From JBFWMG01 sp050251715 (GTDB lineage Bacteria; Desulfobacterota; Desulfovibrionia; Desulfovibrionales; Desulfovibrionaceae): a stretch of DNA of 64,000 nt. This document shows, piece by piece, positions 53,096-61,486 of the stretch; position 1 is the stretch's first letter, and each line of letters opens with the position of its first letter. Location: the NCBI GenBank assembly GCA_050251715.1, contig JBFWMG010000007.1, forward strand, positions 62,001-126,000. The letters are read 5' to 3'. The notes under the pieces are model-generated. The model had not been told where the DNA came from and searched no databases. It saw nothing but the letters and a program-made list of their open reading frames with translations. The position numbers and the translations under genes were made by a program.

Positions 53096-53868
53096 CGCCG
53101 CGCCACGCCCCGCGTCTTTTGGCGGCCCTTGCCGCCCTGCTCCTGCTGCTGGCCGCAGGCTGCGCCGCCACCACGCCGCCGCCCCCCGCCTTCGAGGCGC
53201 CGGTGCAGCGCCAGGTGCCCGACGTGCCCGGCTACCAGCCGCCGCTGGCCGTGTATGATCCGCTGGAGGGACTCAACCGGCGCATCTACGCCTTCAACGC
53301 GGCGGCGGACCGCTATGTGCTGCTGCCCGTGGTGGACGCCTACACCATGGCCGTGCCCGCCCCGGCCCGGACCGCGGTGTCCAACTTCTTCCGCAACATC
53401 GACGAGCCCGTGGTCATGCTCAACTGCCTGCTCCAGGGCGACCTGCGCAAATTCTTCATGTCCTTCTCGCGCTTTGCCGCCAACACCACCCTGGGGCTCG
53501 GCGGGCTCATCGATCTGGCGGGCCACGAGGGGCTGCGCCAACCGGACGAGGACTTTGGCCAGACCCTCGGCGTGTGGGGCGTACCGCCCGGCCCCTACCT
53601 GATCCTGCCGCTGCTCGGCCCCTCCAACCTGCGCGACGCCGCCGGATACGCGGGCAGCTACCTGCTTGCCGACTACGAAAAGGAGGCGGCCCTGGCCACG
53701 CTGGATCCCGTTGCCCGGTCGAGTGTGCGCGGCACGGCCACGGCGCTCAACCTCGTGGACACGCGCTACCAGGAGCCCTTCCGCTACTACATGACCGACT
53801 CGCCCTTCGAGTACGAGCTGCTGCGTTTCCTCTACGCGCAAAAACGGCAACTCGACGTGGAGAAGTAA
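53092..53868 (+). CDS. mlaA: MlaA/VacJ outer-membrane lipoprotein
   Basis: 258 residues. Signal peptide ends in the lipobox LLAAGC (Cys24), followed by a proline-rich linker and the MlaA domain: DPLEGLNRRIYAFN, NFFRNIDEPVVMLN, RFAANTTLGLGGLID, DEDFGQTLGVWGV and GPYLILPLLGPSNLRD. MlaA removes misplaced phospholipids from the outer leaflet of the outer membrane. Other mla genes are not in the window. Confidence 0.95.
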   Translation: MTPRHAPRLLAALAALLLLLAAGCAATTPPPPAFEAPVQRQVPDVPGYQPPLAVYDPLEGLNRRIYAFNAAADRYVLLPVVDAYTMAVPAPARTAVSNFFRNIDEPVVMLNCLLQGDLRKFFMSFSRFAANTTLGLGGLIDLAGHEGLRQPDEDFGQTLGVWGVPPGPYLILPLLGPSNLRDAAGYAGSYLLADYEKEAALATLDPVARSSVRGTATALNLVDTRYQEPFRYYMTDSPFEYELLRFLYAQKRQLDVEK

Positions 53869-53955
53869 CGCCCTTTTTCCATTTCTCCCCTTGGAAATCG
53901 CGCAATTCCATGGCATAACGTTCGCAGCATTACACACTCTATTGGAGGGCAATCC

Positions 53956-54774
53956 ATGGATATGTTACAGACTTTCTACAGCTCCGCCGTGGCGTGGGGG
54001 GCTCAATACGCGCTCACGCTGCCCATTGCCATCATCATCCTGCTGGGGGGACGCTGGCTGGCCAAAAAGGTTTCCCGGCTCGTCCGCAAAGCCATGCAGG
54101 CCCAAAACGTGGACAACACCATCGCCCACTTTACCGAGAACATCCTCTACTACCTGATGCTGGCCGTGGTGCTCATCGCCGCGCTGGGCCAGCTCGGCAT
54201 CAACATCACCTCGCTGCTGGCCATTCTGGGCGCCGCGGGCCTGGCCGTCGGCCTGGCCCTCAAGGACTCCCTGTCCAATTTCGCGGCGGGCGTCATGCTC
54301 ATCCTCATGCGCGTGTTCAAGACCGGCGACCGGGTGACCGCCGCCGGGGTGACGGGCAACGTGGAGCGGGTCACCGTGCTGTACACGGTGTTCGCCACCG
54401 AGGACAACCAGCGCGTGGTGGTGCCCAACGCCCTCATCATGGGCAGCGTCATCACCAACACCAACGCCAATGCCACGCGCCGCGTGGACATGGTGTTCGG
54501 CATCGGCTACGGCGACGACATCGACAAGGCGCGCGACATCATCAACAAGGAGTTGGCGGCGGACAAGCGCGTGCTGGCCGAGCCCGCGCCGCTGGTGGCC
54601 GTGGACGAACTGGGGGACAGCAGCGTGAATTTCGTGGTGCGCCCCTGGTGCAAAAGCGGCGACTACTGGGGTTTTCGGCGCGACTTCATCGAGCGGGTAA
54701 AGAAGGCGTTCGACGCGGCGGGCGTGACCATTCCCTACCCGCAGCAGGACGTGCACATGCACAACGCCAACTGA
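53956..54774 (+). CDS. mscS: MscS small-conductance mechanosensitive channel
   Basis: 272 residues. Three N-terminal helices; the pore helix has LGAAGLAVGLALKDSLSNFA, the canonical Gly/Ala pattern, followed by a beta domain and the C-terminal cap. Opens under osmotic downshock. TTGGAGGGCAATCC before the ATG is a good ribosome-binding site. The long-hairpin repeat starts 27 bases after its stop. Confidence 0.95.
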   Translation: MDMLQTFYSSAVAWGAQYALTLPIAIIILLGGRWLAKKVSRLVRKAMQAQNVDNTIAHFTENILYYLMLAVVLIAALGQLGINITSLLAILGAAGLAVGLALKDSLSNFAAGVMLILMRVFKTGDRVTAAGVTGNVERVTVLYTVFATEDNQRVVVPNALIMGSVITNTNANATRRVDMVFGIGYGDDIDKARDIINKELAADKRVLAEPAPLVAVDELGDSSVNFVVRPWCKSGDYWGFRRDFIERVKKAFDAAGVTIPYPQQDVHMHNAN

Positions 54775-54801
54775 CGCCAATTGCCATTTTCACACAAAAC
54801 C

Positions 54802-55044
54802 CTGGGGGAAGGGGAGAGGAAAGAGAAAATCCCTTTTTCGGCGAAAAAAGGGGTTTTCTCTTTCCTCTCCCCTTCCCCCAGACCCCCATCCTCTCTCCTA
54901 TCTCTTTCCCCAAAAACTGCTGGTAGGGGATGTGGATAAGGTTGGGATACGCGAGTTCCCCAGGCGGGCGGATTCTTTGATGGACGGCGGTTCAACCGAC
55001 GCCGTGAGCCGTAAGACTTCAAGAAAAAACAGCAGGAATACATG
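54802..55044 (-). repeat. ~250-bp long-hairpin element, copy B
   Basis: Reverse orientation copy of 17724-17980. The hairpin (54802-54881, arms CTGGGGGAAGGGGAGAGG... with its complement) lies 27 bases past the mscS stop; then GACCCCCATCC, CCCCAAAAACTGCTG, the CCCCAGGCGGGCGG block, and ends at ATACATG. Same geometry relative to its gene as the other copies. Between 54775 and 55157 there is otherwise only the terminator below. Confidence 0.8.
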
Positions 55045-55064
55045 GCGGTTTGTCAGCAGGTTGA

Positions 55065-55092
55065 GCCCCGGAATAATTTTCGGGGCTTTTTT
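55065..55092 (+). terminator. rho-independent terminator, plus strand
   Basis: GCCCCG-(10-base loop)-CGGGGC followed by six T. It faces mscS from 290 bases away, beyond the repeat, so the repeat may be transcribed from mscS or from its own start and end here. Confidence 0.75.
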
Positions 55093-55157
55093 GTGCCACG
55101 CGAGGCGGAGCGGAAAGAATGAAAAGCAGGCGAAACGCCCCCCGCACCGTTTTATTT

Positions 55158-56330
55158 CTACGCCTCCCCGTCCGCATCACCGTTCGGCGTCCCGGCCGCG
55201 TCAAAGAATCGCTCCAATATCGAATTGGACACCAGCATGCCGTTGCGCGTGAGGCGCAGGTAGCCTTGGGAGATGCGCGCAAGCCCCATGCGGTGCAGGC
55301 CGTGGATGAGCTGCCTGTGTTCCTGGACGAAATCGCGGCCCACCATCTCGCGGTAGGCCTTGAGGCGCAGGCCGCGCGCGGTGCGCAGCCGCAGCATGAT
55401 GAGTTCGCGCGCGCGTTCGTCCGGGGTCAGGGCTTCGGCCTTTTCGCCCAGCCGCGCCTCGCGGGCATCGCGGGCGTACTGGCCTATGTCGCGGGGGTTG
55501 TCCCAGCGCAGGCCGTTCACCGTGGACACGGCGGATGGGCCAAGGCCCAGGTAGTCGCGCCCCTCCCAATACCCCTGGTTGTGGCGGCACATGAAGCCCA
55601 TTTTGGCGAAGTTGGAGACCTCGTAGTGCAGGTAGCCGCGCGACTCCAGGTAGTCGCCGCCGTGCACGAACATGCGGGCCAGCTCGTCCTCGGAAGGGAG
55701 TTTCATATCATGGGAAAAGGCCATGGTTTCCAGGGGAGTATCCGGTTCGATGGTCAGGCCGTAGCAGGAAAGGTGGTCCGGCGCGAGATCCACCACCTTT
55801 TTCAGCTCATCCAGCCACAGCTTGAGCCGTTGGCCGGGCAGCCCCCAGATGAGGTCGAGGCTCACGTTGGAAAACCCGGCGGCGCGGGCCAGGCGGTAGG
55901 CGTTGACGGCCTGGCGGGCGTCGTGGGCGCGGCCCAGCAGGCGCAGGGTGGCATCGTCAAAGCTCTGCACGCCGATGGACAGCCGGTTCACGCCCAGGCT
56001 CTTGAGCGTGGCCAGGTATGCGCCCGCGCCATAGGCCAGGGAGTCGGGGTTGCCCTCAAAGCTCACCTCGGCGCGCGGGTCTATGGTAAAGGCGCGCTCC
56101 AGCTTGCGGAAGATGTCGGCGAGCACGGTTTCGGGCAGCAGGCTGGGCGTGCCGCCTCCAAAGAAGATGGTGGAGACCTTGGCCCTGGCCAGCCGGTCGC
56201 CCCACAGGGCTATCTCGTGCCCCAGGCCCGAGACGTAGGCCTCGAAGTCAGGGGCGTTGAGCGGCACGGAATGAAAGGCGCAGTACACGCATTTCTTCAC
56301 GCAGAACGGGACGTGGATGTAGAGCAGCAT
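55158..56330 (-). CDS. hemW: HemW-like radical-SAM haem chaperone
   Basis: 390 residues. Radical-SAM cluster motif C-X3-C-X2-C (Cys10, 14, 17 in FCVKKCVYCAF) at the very N terminus, GGGTPSLLP, then the HemN-type C-terminal domain (RARELIMLRLRTARGL). The missing N-terminal extension of true HemN and overall length fit HemW, which carries haem to target proteins rather than oxidising coproporphyrinogen. In a cytochrome-rich organism such a role is apt. The ATG at 56330 is the natural start. Confidence 0.9.
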   Translation of the reverse strand: MLLYIHVPFCVKKCVYCAFHSVPLNAPDFEAYVSGLGHEIALWGDRLARAKVSTIFFGGGTPSLLPETVLADIFRKLERAFTIDPRAEVSFEGNPDSLAYGAGAYLATLKSLGVNRLSIGVQSFDDATLRLLGRAHDARQAVNAYRLARAAGFSNVSLDLIWGLPGQRLKLWLDELKKVVDLAPDHLSCYGLTIEPDTPLETMAFSHDMKLPSEDELARMFVHGGDYLESRGYLHYEVSNFAKMGFMCRHNQGYWEGRDYLGLGPSAVSTVNGLRWDNPRDIGQYARDAREARLGEKAEALTPDERARELIMLRLRTARGLRLKAYREMVGRDFVQEHRQLIHGLHRMGLARISQGYLRLTRNGMLVSNSILERFFDAAGTPNGDADGEA

Positions 56331-56379
56331 GGTTGTTCCGGACGGGGGGGTAGGCGCCCCCCCGCCAGCACAGGCTTAC

Positions 56380-56613
56380 CAGGCCGTTGAAAAAGTGCAA
56401 TCTATCTCTGCTGTCCTTATCCCTAGAGCCTCGCAAAGCTCGGCAAAGGGCTAAAGCGCTGCGTCAGTAAAAAAATCCAGACCGCTTATGTATGCGCAAT
56501 ACAGCTCTGCTCTCGATATCTGTAAGACTCGCATACGCTCGTCTAACAGCTAGTCGGATTGCGCGCCCTGGATTTTTTCACTTCCTTGCATCTCACACTT
56601 TTTGAACGGCCTG
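56380..56613. repeat. 234-bp MITE-like element with 18-bp inverted ends
   Basis: Ends CAGGCCGTTGAAAAAGTG and CACTTTTTGAACGGCCTG are inverted repeats with 17 of 18 matching. Inside, GTAAAAAAATCCAG (near 56467) pairs with CTGGATTTTTTCAC (near 56568), so the element folds in nested fashion. No reading frame, no transposase. Sits between hemW and fabI. This region (56331-56694) otherwise has no gene. Target-site duplication was not evident. Confidence 0.75.
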
Positions 56614-56694
56614 CGGGTGTTGTTCTTCCAGCGGTCAGTTACGCGGCGCGCACGCCCATGGCAAGGGGGACCGCCGCACCGCGTGTTCGCCCTG

Positions 56695-57459
56695 CTATAC
56701 TCCCATGATATTATAGCCCGAATCCACGAAAATGGTCTCGCCCGTGGTGCCTGACGAGAGTTCCGAGGCCAGGTACAGGGCGCAGTTGCCCACGTCGTGG
56801 ATGTCGATGTTGCGGCGCAGGGGCGCGTGTTCCTCGATGCGCGAGAGGATGGTCTTGAACCCGGAGATGGCGGACGCGGCCATGGTCTTGACCGGCCCGG
56901 CGCTGATGGCGTTGACGCGCACGCCGCGCGCGCCCAGGTCCACGGCCAGGTAGCGCACGCAGGCCTCCAGCGCGGCCTTGGCCACGCCCATGGCGTTGTA
57001 GTTGGCCACCACCTTGCCCGAGCCGTAGTAGCTCATGGTCATGACCGACGCGCCGGGGGAAAGCTGGTCCTCGAAGGCGCGGCACAGGGCGACCAGGGAA
57101 TAGGACGAGACATCCAGGGCGATGCGGTAGCCTTCGCGGCTGGTGTCGATGAAGCGGCCCATGAGGTCTTCGCGGTTGGCGTAGGCGATGGAGTGCACGA
57201 TGACGTCCACGCCGCCCCATTTTTCACGCACCAGATCGGCGGCGGCGGTTATTTCCGCGTCCTCGGCCACGTTGCAGGGAAATATGAATTCGCCGCCCAG
57301 CTCTTCGCTGATGGGCTCGATGCGCTTGCGGATGGGCTCGACCGCGTAGCTGAACGCGAGGCGCGCGCCCTGCTCATGGAATTTCTTGGCCACGCCGTAG
57401 GCAATGGACCGCTCGTTGACCACGCCCAGGATGAGGGCTTTTTTTCCTTTCAGAAGCAT
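56695..57459 (-). CDS. fabI: enoyl-[acyl-carrier-protein] reductase
   Basis: 254 residues. Short-chain dehydrogenase fold of the FabI class: LILGVVNERSIAYGVAKKF cofactor loop, SIAYANRED, catalytic Tyr154-X6-Lys161 with Tyr144 nearby, and SAGPVKTMAASAI. Reduces trans-2-enoyl-ACP with NADH in the last step of each fatty-acid elongation cycle. AAGGAGG six bases before the ATG. The orphan Rhs tip ends 25 bases upstream, so its promoter lies in or beyond that insertion. Confidence 0.95.
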   Translation of the reverse strand: MLLKGKKALILGVVNERSIAYGVAKKFHEQGARLAFSYAVEPIRKRIEPISEELGGEFIFPCNVAEDAEITAAADLVREKWGGVDVIVHSIAYANREDLMGRFIDTSREGYRIALDVSSYSLVALCRAFEDQLSPGASVMTMSYYGSGKVVANYNAMGVAKAALEACVRYLAVDLGARGVRVNAISAGPVKTMAASAISGFKTILSRIEEHAPLRRNIDIHDVGNCALYLASELSSGTTGETIFVDSGYNIMGV

Positions 57460-57484
57460 GACGTCCTCCTTGTCATGCGGCACC

Positions 57485-57667
57485 CTACCACCATTCGGGT
57501 GACAAATCCAAGACATGGGAATGGCGGCGCGTGGCGCGGCAGGAGGCGATGGCGCTTCCGATCTCGCCCAGCCCCTTCCACTCCATCCCCGTGGGATCGA
57601 TGCGGTTTACCGGATCGTCCAGGCAGTGGCCGTACACGTCCGGGTCGCCGCCCTTGAGGCCGAGCGG
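57485..57667 (-). pseudogene. orphan Rhs tip (displaced C-terminal fragment)
   Basis: On the minus strand this stretch encodes PLGLKGGDPDVYGHCLDDPV followed by NRIDPTGMEW and a 30-residue tail ending SPEWW and TAG. The first ~30 residues match the Rhs core end of the gene at 58771-60165 nearly identically. There is no start codon, and a stop lies just upstream in frame. It is a detached old Rhs C terminus, left downstream when newer cargo was inserted. Confidence 0.85.
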
Positions 57668-57707
57668 GGCACCGGTTCCAGATTCCAGTTGTCAATTTGG
57701 CTCAGCA

Positions 57708-58715
57708 TCATTCGCTGGCACGACGTAGAGTGGCAACCAATATGTTTCGTAGTGATGCCTCAAGGGACAGAGGAAAATCAGGCCTGGGGAGAATGTAGTC
57801 ACTGCACACAGGCAATTGCTTTGTACAAGTTATAGCGTTTGATTCTCTGACTAGATCGGCTAGCGTTCCGAGGGGCATGGAGCGATCCGACAAGAGTCCT
57901 TGGACAATTTTAGATTGCAACAGCACAGTATTGTTCATATTTTGAACATTTTCCTCGGTTAGCGTGGTGCCCTTCGTTGCTCTGCAATTCATCACCAGTT
58001 TTAGCTGCATCATGTTGCGTATCAAATCGCCATTCAGCGCTCTTGCATATGACGCCTGAATATCGCGCAAAGAAGATATGCAAACGGCAATTCGTCGGGC
58101 TCCGCTACGTGTTGCGCAATGTTCTAGATACCAATTTGAAATTGAAATGCATTTAGTAAGTATTGAAGTAGAGACTACAAAGTCAGGAAAACTTGAAATA
58201 TACGATGAAGAAATGTTGAACAATAAAAACATGGACGATACAGCATTTATAAAATCATCATCGCTATTCCTTACAGCTTGAAATGCCTTAAGCACAATGT
58301 AGTTTGATATAATCTGAAAATACCTGCTAATTGACTCATATTCAATGCTGCCATCATGCAATGGCGGTGTGCAGTGCTTCTTATTGGCGATGTTCGTTAG
58401 AATGTTCTCAATTGTGCTGTATTTTTCTGTTATTTTTTGAGCAGTTGGCGTGAGAACGCCATTCTTCAGCGCATATTCCGCAGCGAGAGACAGGTCGGCA
58501 ACTATTTTCTTTTCCAACAGACTAGGGCTACTTTTGAGAGACGCAATGGGAAAGAATGCATTATCATTATTTGCCATTGCCGGGAATAATTCTTCATAGC
58601 TGCTGGCAACTTTTGACTGCGCATCATCTTCATTCTGCGCGTATGATCTGCATGCAAACAGCAGCATAATGAAAATTAAATATACCGTTAGAATATTGAT
58701 CGATGAATACCGCAT
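57708..58715 (-). CDS. AT-rich secreted protein of the Rhs module, unknown
   Basis: 335 residues with an N-terminal signal peptide (about 1-25: ILTVYLIFIMLLFAC then RSYAQN; the Cys could be a lipid site, though the lipobox is atypical). The rest is mainly helical, with eight or so cysteines, and I recognise no domain. Base composition is far more AT-rich than the neighbours, a sign of recent transfer. It starts 55 bases after the Rhs gene, where immunity genes normally lie, but is large for an immunity protein; it could also be a second effector. AAGGGT precedes the ATG at 58715. Confidence 0.75.
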   Translation of the reverse strand: MRYSSINILTVYLIFIMLLFACRSYAQNEDDAQSKVASSYEELFPAMANNDNAFFPIASLKSSPSLLEKKIVADLSLAAEYALKNGVLTPTAQKITEKYSTIENILTNIANKKHCTPPLHDGSIEYESISRYFQIISNYIVLKAFQAVRNSDDDFINAVSSMFLLFNISSSYISSFPDFVVSTSILTKCISISNWYLEHCATRSGARRIAVCISSLRDIQASYARALNGDLIRNMMQLKLVMNCRATKGTTLTEENVQNMNNTVLLQSKIVQGLLSDRSMPLGTLADLVRESNAITCTKQLPVCSDYILPRPDFPLSLEASLRNILVATLRRASE

Positions 58716-58770
58716 ATTTCTACCCTTAAACGCCCCCTCACTCTCATGCTGAATGAGGGGGCCATGGTTA

Positions 58771-60165
58771 TTATCTTTTAGAAATGGGACTTTTTGGAGC
58801 ACTATACTGCTGAATACGCTGCTCGTAATAGTCTTTCAAGACCTCGCCCCCCTTCTTCACGGTATCTTTGTTGCAATCATTCCAGTCCTGATATCCGTGG
58901 TTATTCAATGCAATGCACGCGTCTTCGTCGAGCCCCTTGTAGCATCGCCCCTGTAATTCATCGAAATTGCGGTATGTTTCCTTGCAAGTGGAGGCCATCC
59001 CTGTGGGATCAATCCGATTGACCGGATCGTCCAGGCAATAGCCGTACACGTCCGGGTCGCCACCCTTCAGGCCCAGCGGGTCTTTTGCCATGAAACGGCC
59101 CACCTCGGGGTCGTAGTCGCGGACGCCGAAACGGATGAGGCCCGTGGCGCGGTCGTGCAGGCCGCCCGCGTAGCCGAACGGGATGGACAGCGTTGCCCCG
59201 GAGTTCCCGCCGGACGCGGCCCCGGACGCGGGACCAGTCTCGTCCACGATGCAGCCGAAGGTGTCGTACGCGATTTCATGTATCACCTTTCCTGCGGCGC
59301 TGGCAACGACGCGTAGCGAGCCGATCTGGTCGTAGAAGAGGTGCAACGGCTCGCCATCCACCAGCGCGGCGTGCGGCAGGCGCGCGGCAGGGGCGTAGAG
59401 GAATTCGAGCATGGCGCCCGATGCCGCGTCGTACAGGGCGGCCAAGCGCTGCGGCGTCTCCCACAAATATTTGGCCGTGCAGCGGCCATTCTTGTAGCGT
59501 GCGGTGCGGCAGCCCTGGCCGTCGTACTCGTAGGACACGAGCACGCCGTCCGGCCGCGTGACCTGCATGAGACGGCCATCGTTGGCGTATTCGTAGTCGA
59601 TCTGCTCGCCGCGCACGTATTTGCGGTTGCACATGGCGCGGATGTCGTGGCGGAACACCAGCGGCCCGGCGGCGTCAAGATGGTCTCCCGCGCCGCTGTA
59701 ACGGTAGTGGCGCGCCTCAATGCCGCGCAGCAGGTTGCGCTCCACGGAACGGCGGCCCTTGGCGTCGTAGGCGTATGCCTCCACGGCTACGCCGTTGCGC
59801 GCCACCGAGGCCAGCCGCCCGGCCTTATCGTAGCCATAGGCCCACTCGATGCGCCTGCCGCCGCAGATTTCGGTCCTGGCCGCGATGCGGCCATCCGGGC
59901 CGGGTTGCATAAAGCAGGCGTAGGGCGGTTCGGCCCCGTCGCGCAGGGGCGAGGTGGGCTCGGGCTGGGGTTGCGGCATCGCTTGCGGCTGGGGCTGGGA
60001 TTGGGGCATGGCCTCGGGCTGGCCCGTGACCTCGTCCTCCACAAAACAATCCATGTGGCCGCGCCCGCGCGGCAAGGCGTCGATGGCGGCCTGGTCCAGA
60101 ATGCGGGCGGAGCCGTCGGCAAAACGGACACGGAACATCCGGGTTTGGACGGGCATAGAGGGCAT
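58771..60165 (-). CDS. short Rhs-repeat polymorphic toxin
   Basis: 464 residues, much smaller than classic Rhs proteins. Short N-terminal region and a Pro/Gln-rich linker (PQSQPQPQAMPQPQPEP), then YD repeats (YGYDKAGRLASV, YRYSGAGDHLDAAG, YEYANDGRLMQV) and the Rhs core end RFGVRDYDPEVGRFMAKDPL with DPVNRIDPTG. After that boundary comes a 73-residue AT-rich tail of unknown type, rich in Cys, Asp and Lys, the likely toxin. No signal peptide, so export would need type VI or similar; no such genes are in the window. AAGGAG sets the start. Confidence 0.88.
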   Translation of the reverse strand: MPSMPVQTRMFRVRFADGSARILDQAAIDALPRGRGHMDCFVEDEVTGQPEAMPQSQPQPQAMPQPQPEPTSPLRDGAEPPYACFMQPGPDGRIAARTEICGGRRIEWAYGYDKAGRLASVARNGVAVEAYAYDAKGRRSVERNLLRGIEARHYRYSGAGDHLDAAGPLVFRHDIRAMCNRKYVRGEQIDYEYANDGRLMQVTRPDGVLVSYEYDGQGCRTARYKNGRCTAKYLWETPQRLAALYDAASGAMLEFLYAPAARLPHAALVDGEPLHLFYDQIGSLRVVASAAGKVIHEIAYDTFGCIVDETGPASGAASGGNSGATLSIPFGYAGGLHDRATGLIRFGVRDYDPEVGRFMAKDPLGLKGGDPDVYGYCLDDPVNRIDPTGMASTCKETYRNFDELQGRCYKGLDEDACIALNNHGYQDWNDCNKDTVKKGGEVLKDYYEQRIQQYSAPKSPISKR

Positions 60166-60749
60166 GACATTCTCCTTGATTGGCAAAAGGTTGGCGTAAA
60201 CCCTTCCCGCCCATGCACACGGCGCGGCGCATCGGTGGACGCAGGGCGCGACAAAGCGCCTGCGCGGCGGCGTGCGTGCGCGGCAGGTGGGGAACGTCCG
60301 CGTGCCCGGTATCCGCAACGGGGCGGGCACGGCGGCTATCTGTGGGACAATGGGGAGGCGTGGCTCTGGCCGAAAGCGGCCCTCAATGGTCGCCGACAAC
60401 GGCGAGGCGGCCATTCTCGCAGCTGTCGGGGTGGTTTTACCACATCAACGGGATGTCATGTAAGAGGCAAGCGTTAGTTTGTGCCTGTTCCGCAGCCACT
60501 GAACGGGTCATTCGACGGTAATGCCACAAGATTACAACCAATAAAACGTCACCACACCACCAGCGCCAGCCATGGCCGTCGTCGCGCAGCACAGGCCGGG
60601 GCTGTCTTCCTTATTCTTCCTCACCAGACCATTTTCCCGTCCGCCATCCCTTTCCCTCACCGCCGCGCCATGCTTTCCATCTTTTCCGTGTCTCTTCCCG
60701 CCCCCGGCCAAACCTTCGCGGGGGCACAACACGCTCAATCGTGCGCCTT
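60166..60749. other. intergenic region upstream of the Rhs gene
   Basis: About 580 bases with no supportable gene. It should carry the Rhs promoter. Several self-complementary GC runs (for example GGCCG-AAA-GCGGCC near 60372) are seen, and an AT-richer stretch at 60470-60560. No recognisable ncRNA. Confidence 0.4.
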
Positions 60750-60879
60750 CGCCTTCCCCAACCCGCAGTTTTTGGAAAAGAGATGGGTGGAGGATGGGGG
60801 TCTGGGGGAAGGAGGCGGGAAGAGAAAAACCTTTTTTCGCGCAGAAAAAGGTTTTTCTCTTCCCGCCTCCTTCCCCCAG
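60750..60879 (+). repeat. long-hairpin element, copy C (shortened)
   Basis: Carries the CCTTCCCCAACCCGCAGTTT block, GGATGGGGGTC, and the hairpin (60802-60879; arms CTGGGGGAAGGAGGCGGGAA... and complement) of the family, but not the distal ~110 bases seen in copies A and B. The hairpin starts 6 bases past the queH stop codon. Confidence 0.75.
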
Positions 60880-60884
60880 CGCCG

Positions 60885-61457
60885 TTATTTCTTCTCGTCG
60901 CACGCCGCGCACACCGCGCGCAGTTCGCGTTCGTAGCGCTCGTTTTCGCTGTACAGGCAGCCGCAGTATTGCTGGCGGTAGAGACCCCACTCCTTGGAGG
61001 TGTCGATGCCCTGTTGCCAGCCGGTGCGGAAGTCGCGGTACAGGAAGGCGGGCGCGCCGCCGCCTGCCATATCGCGGCCCACCTGGGCGATGACGTCGTG
61101 CTTTTGGCGCCTGGAATAGAGCAGCGTGGAGGTGAAGGCGTCGAAATTGCCGCGCGCGGCGATCTGGCGGGTGCGCTCCAGGCGCAGGGCGTAGCAGTGG
61201 AAGCAGCGGTTGGCCTCGCGGTGGCTCACGGCGCGGAACCAGGCCTGGGGGTCGTACTCGTTGTCCTTCCAGATGACGGGGATGCCGAGGCGTTCGGCGG
61301 CCTGGGCGGCCGCCTCACGGCGGCGCAGGTATTCCTGGAGCGGATGGATGTTGGGATTGTAGAAGAAGCCGGTGACCTCGAACCCCTCGGCAAGAAGGCT
61401 GCGGACCGTGCTGATGGCGCACGGTCCGCAGCAGATATGCACAAGCACGCGGGGCAT
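60885..61457 (-). CDS. queH: epoxyqueuosine reductase QueH
   Basis: 190 residues. Cysteine motifs HICCGPC (Cys9, 10, 13), RCFHCY (Cys85, 88) and YCGC (Cys165, 167) define QueH, which reduces epoxyqueuosine to queuosine in tRNA using an iron-sulfur cluster and a nearby metal. It replaces QueG in many anaerobes. Start ATG at 61457, 29 bases after the rng stop, probably co-transcribed. Confidence 0.93.
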   Translation of the reverse strand: MPRVLVHICCGPCAISTVRSLLAEGFEVTGFFYNPNIHPLQEYLRRREAAAQAAERLGIPVIWKDNEYDPQAWFRAVSHREANRCFHCYALRLERTRQIAARGNFDAFTSTLLYSRRQKHDVIAQVGRDMAGGGAPAFLYRDFRTGWQQGIDTSKEWGLYRQQYCGCLYSENERYERELRAVCAACDEKK

Positions 61458-61486
61458 GGGAGGGCAATGCGCGCCGGGAGGCGCGG

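Noticed and set aside
55158..56330. Oxygen-independent coproporphyrinogen oxidase HemN
   Set aside because: Short N terminus and length fit HemW; the fourth HemN-type cysteine after CxxCxYC is absent.
60166..60749. A small RNA or tRNA gene in the long gap before the Rhs gene
   Set aside because: No cloverleaf, known RNA motif or promoter-terminator pair could be made out.
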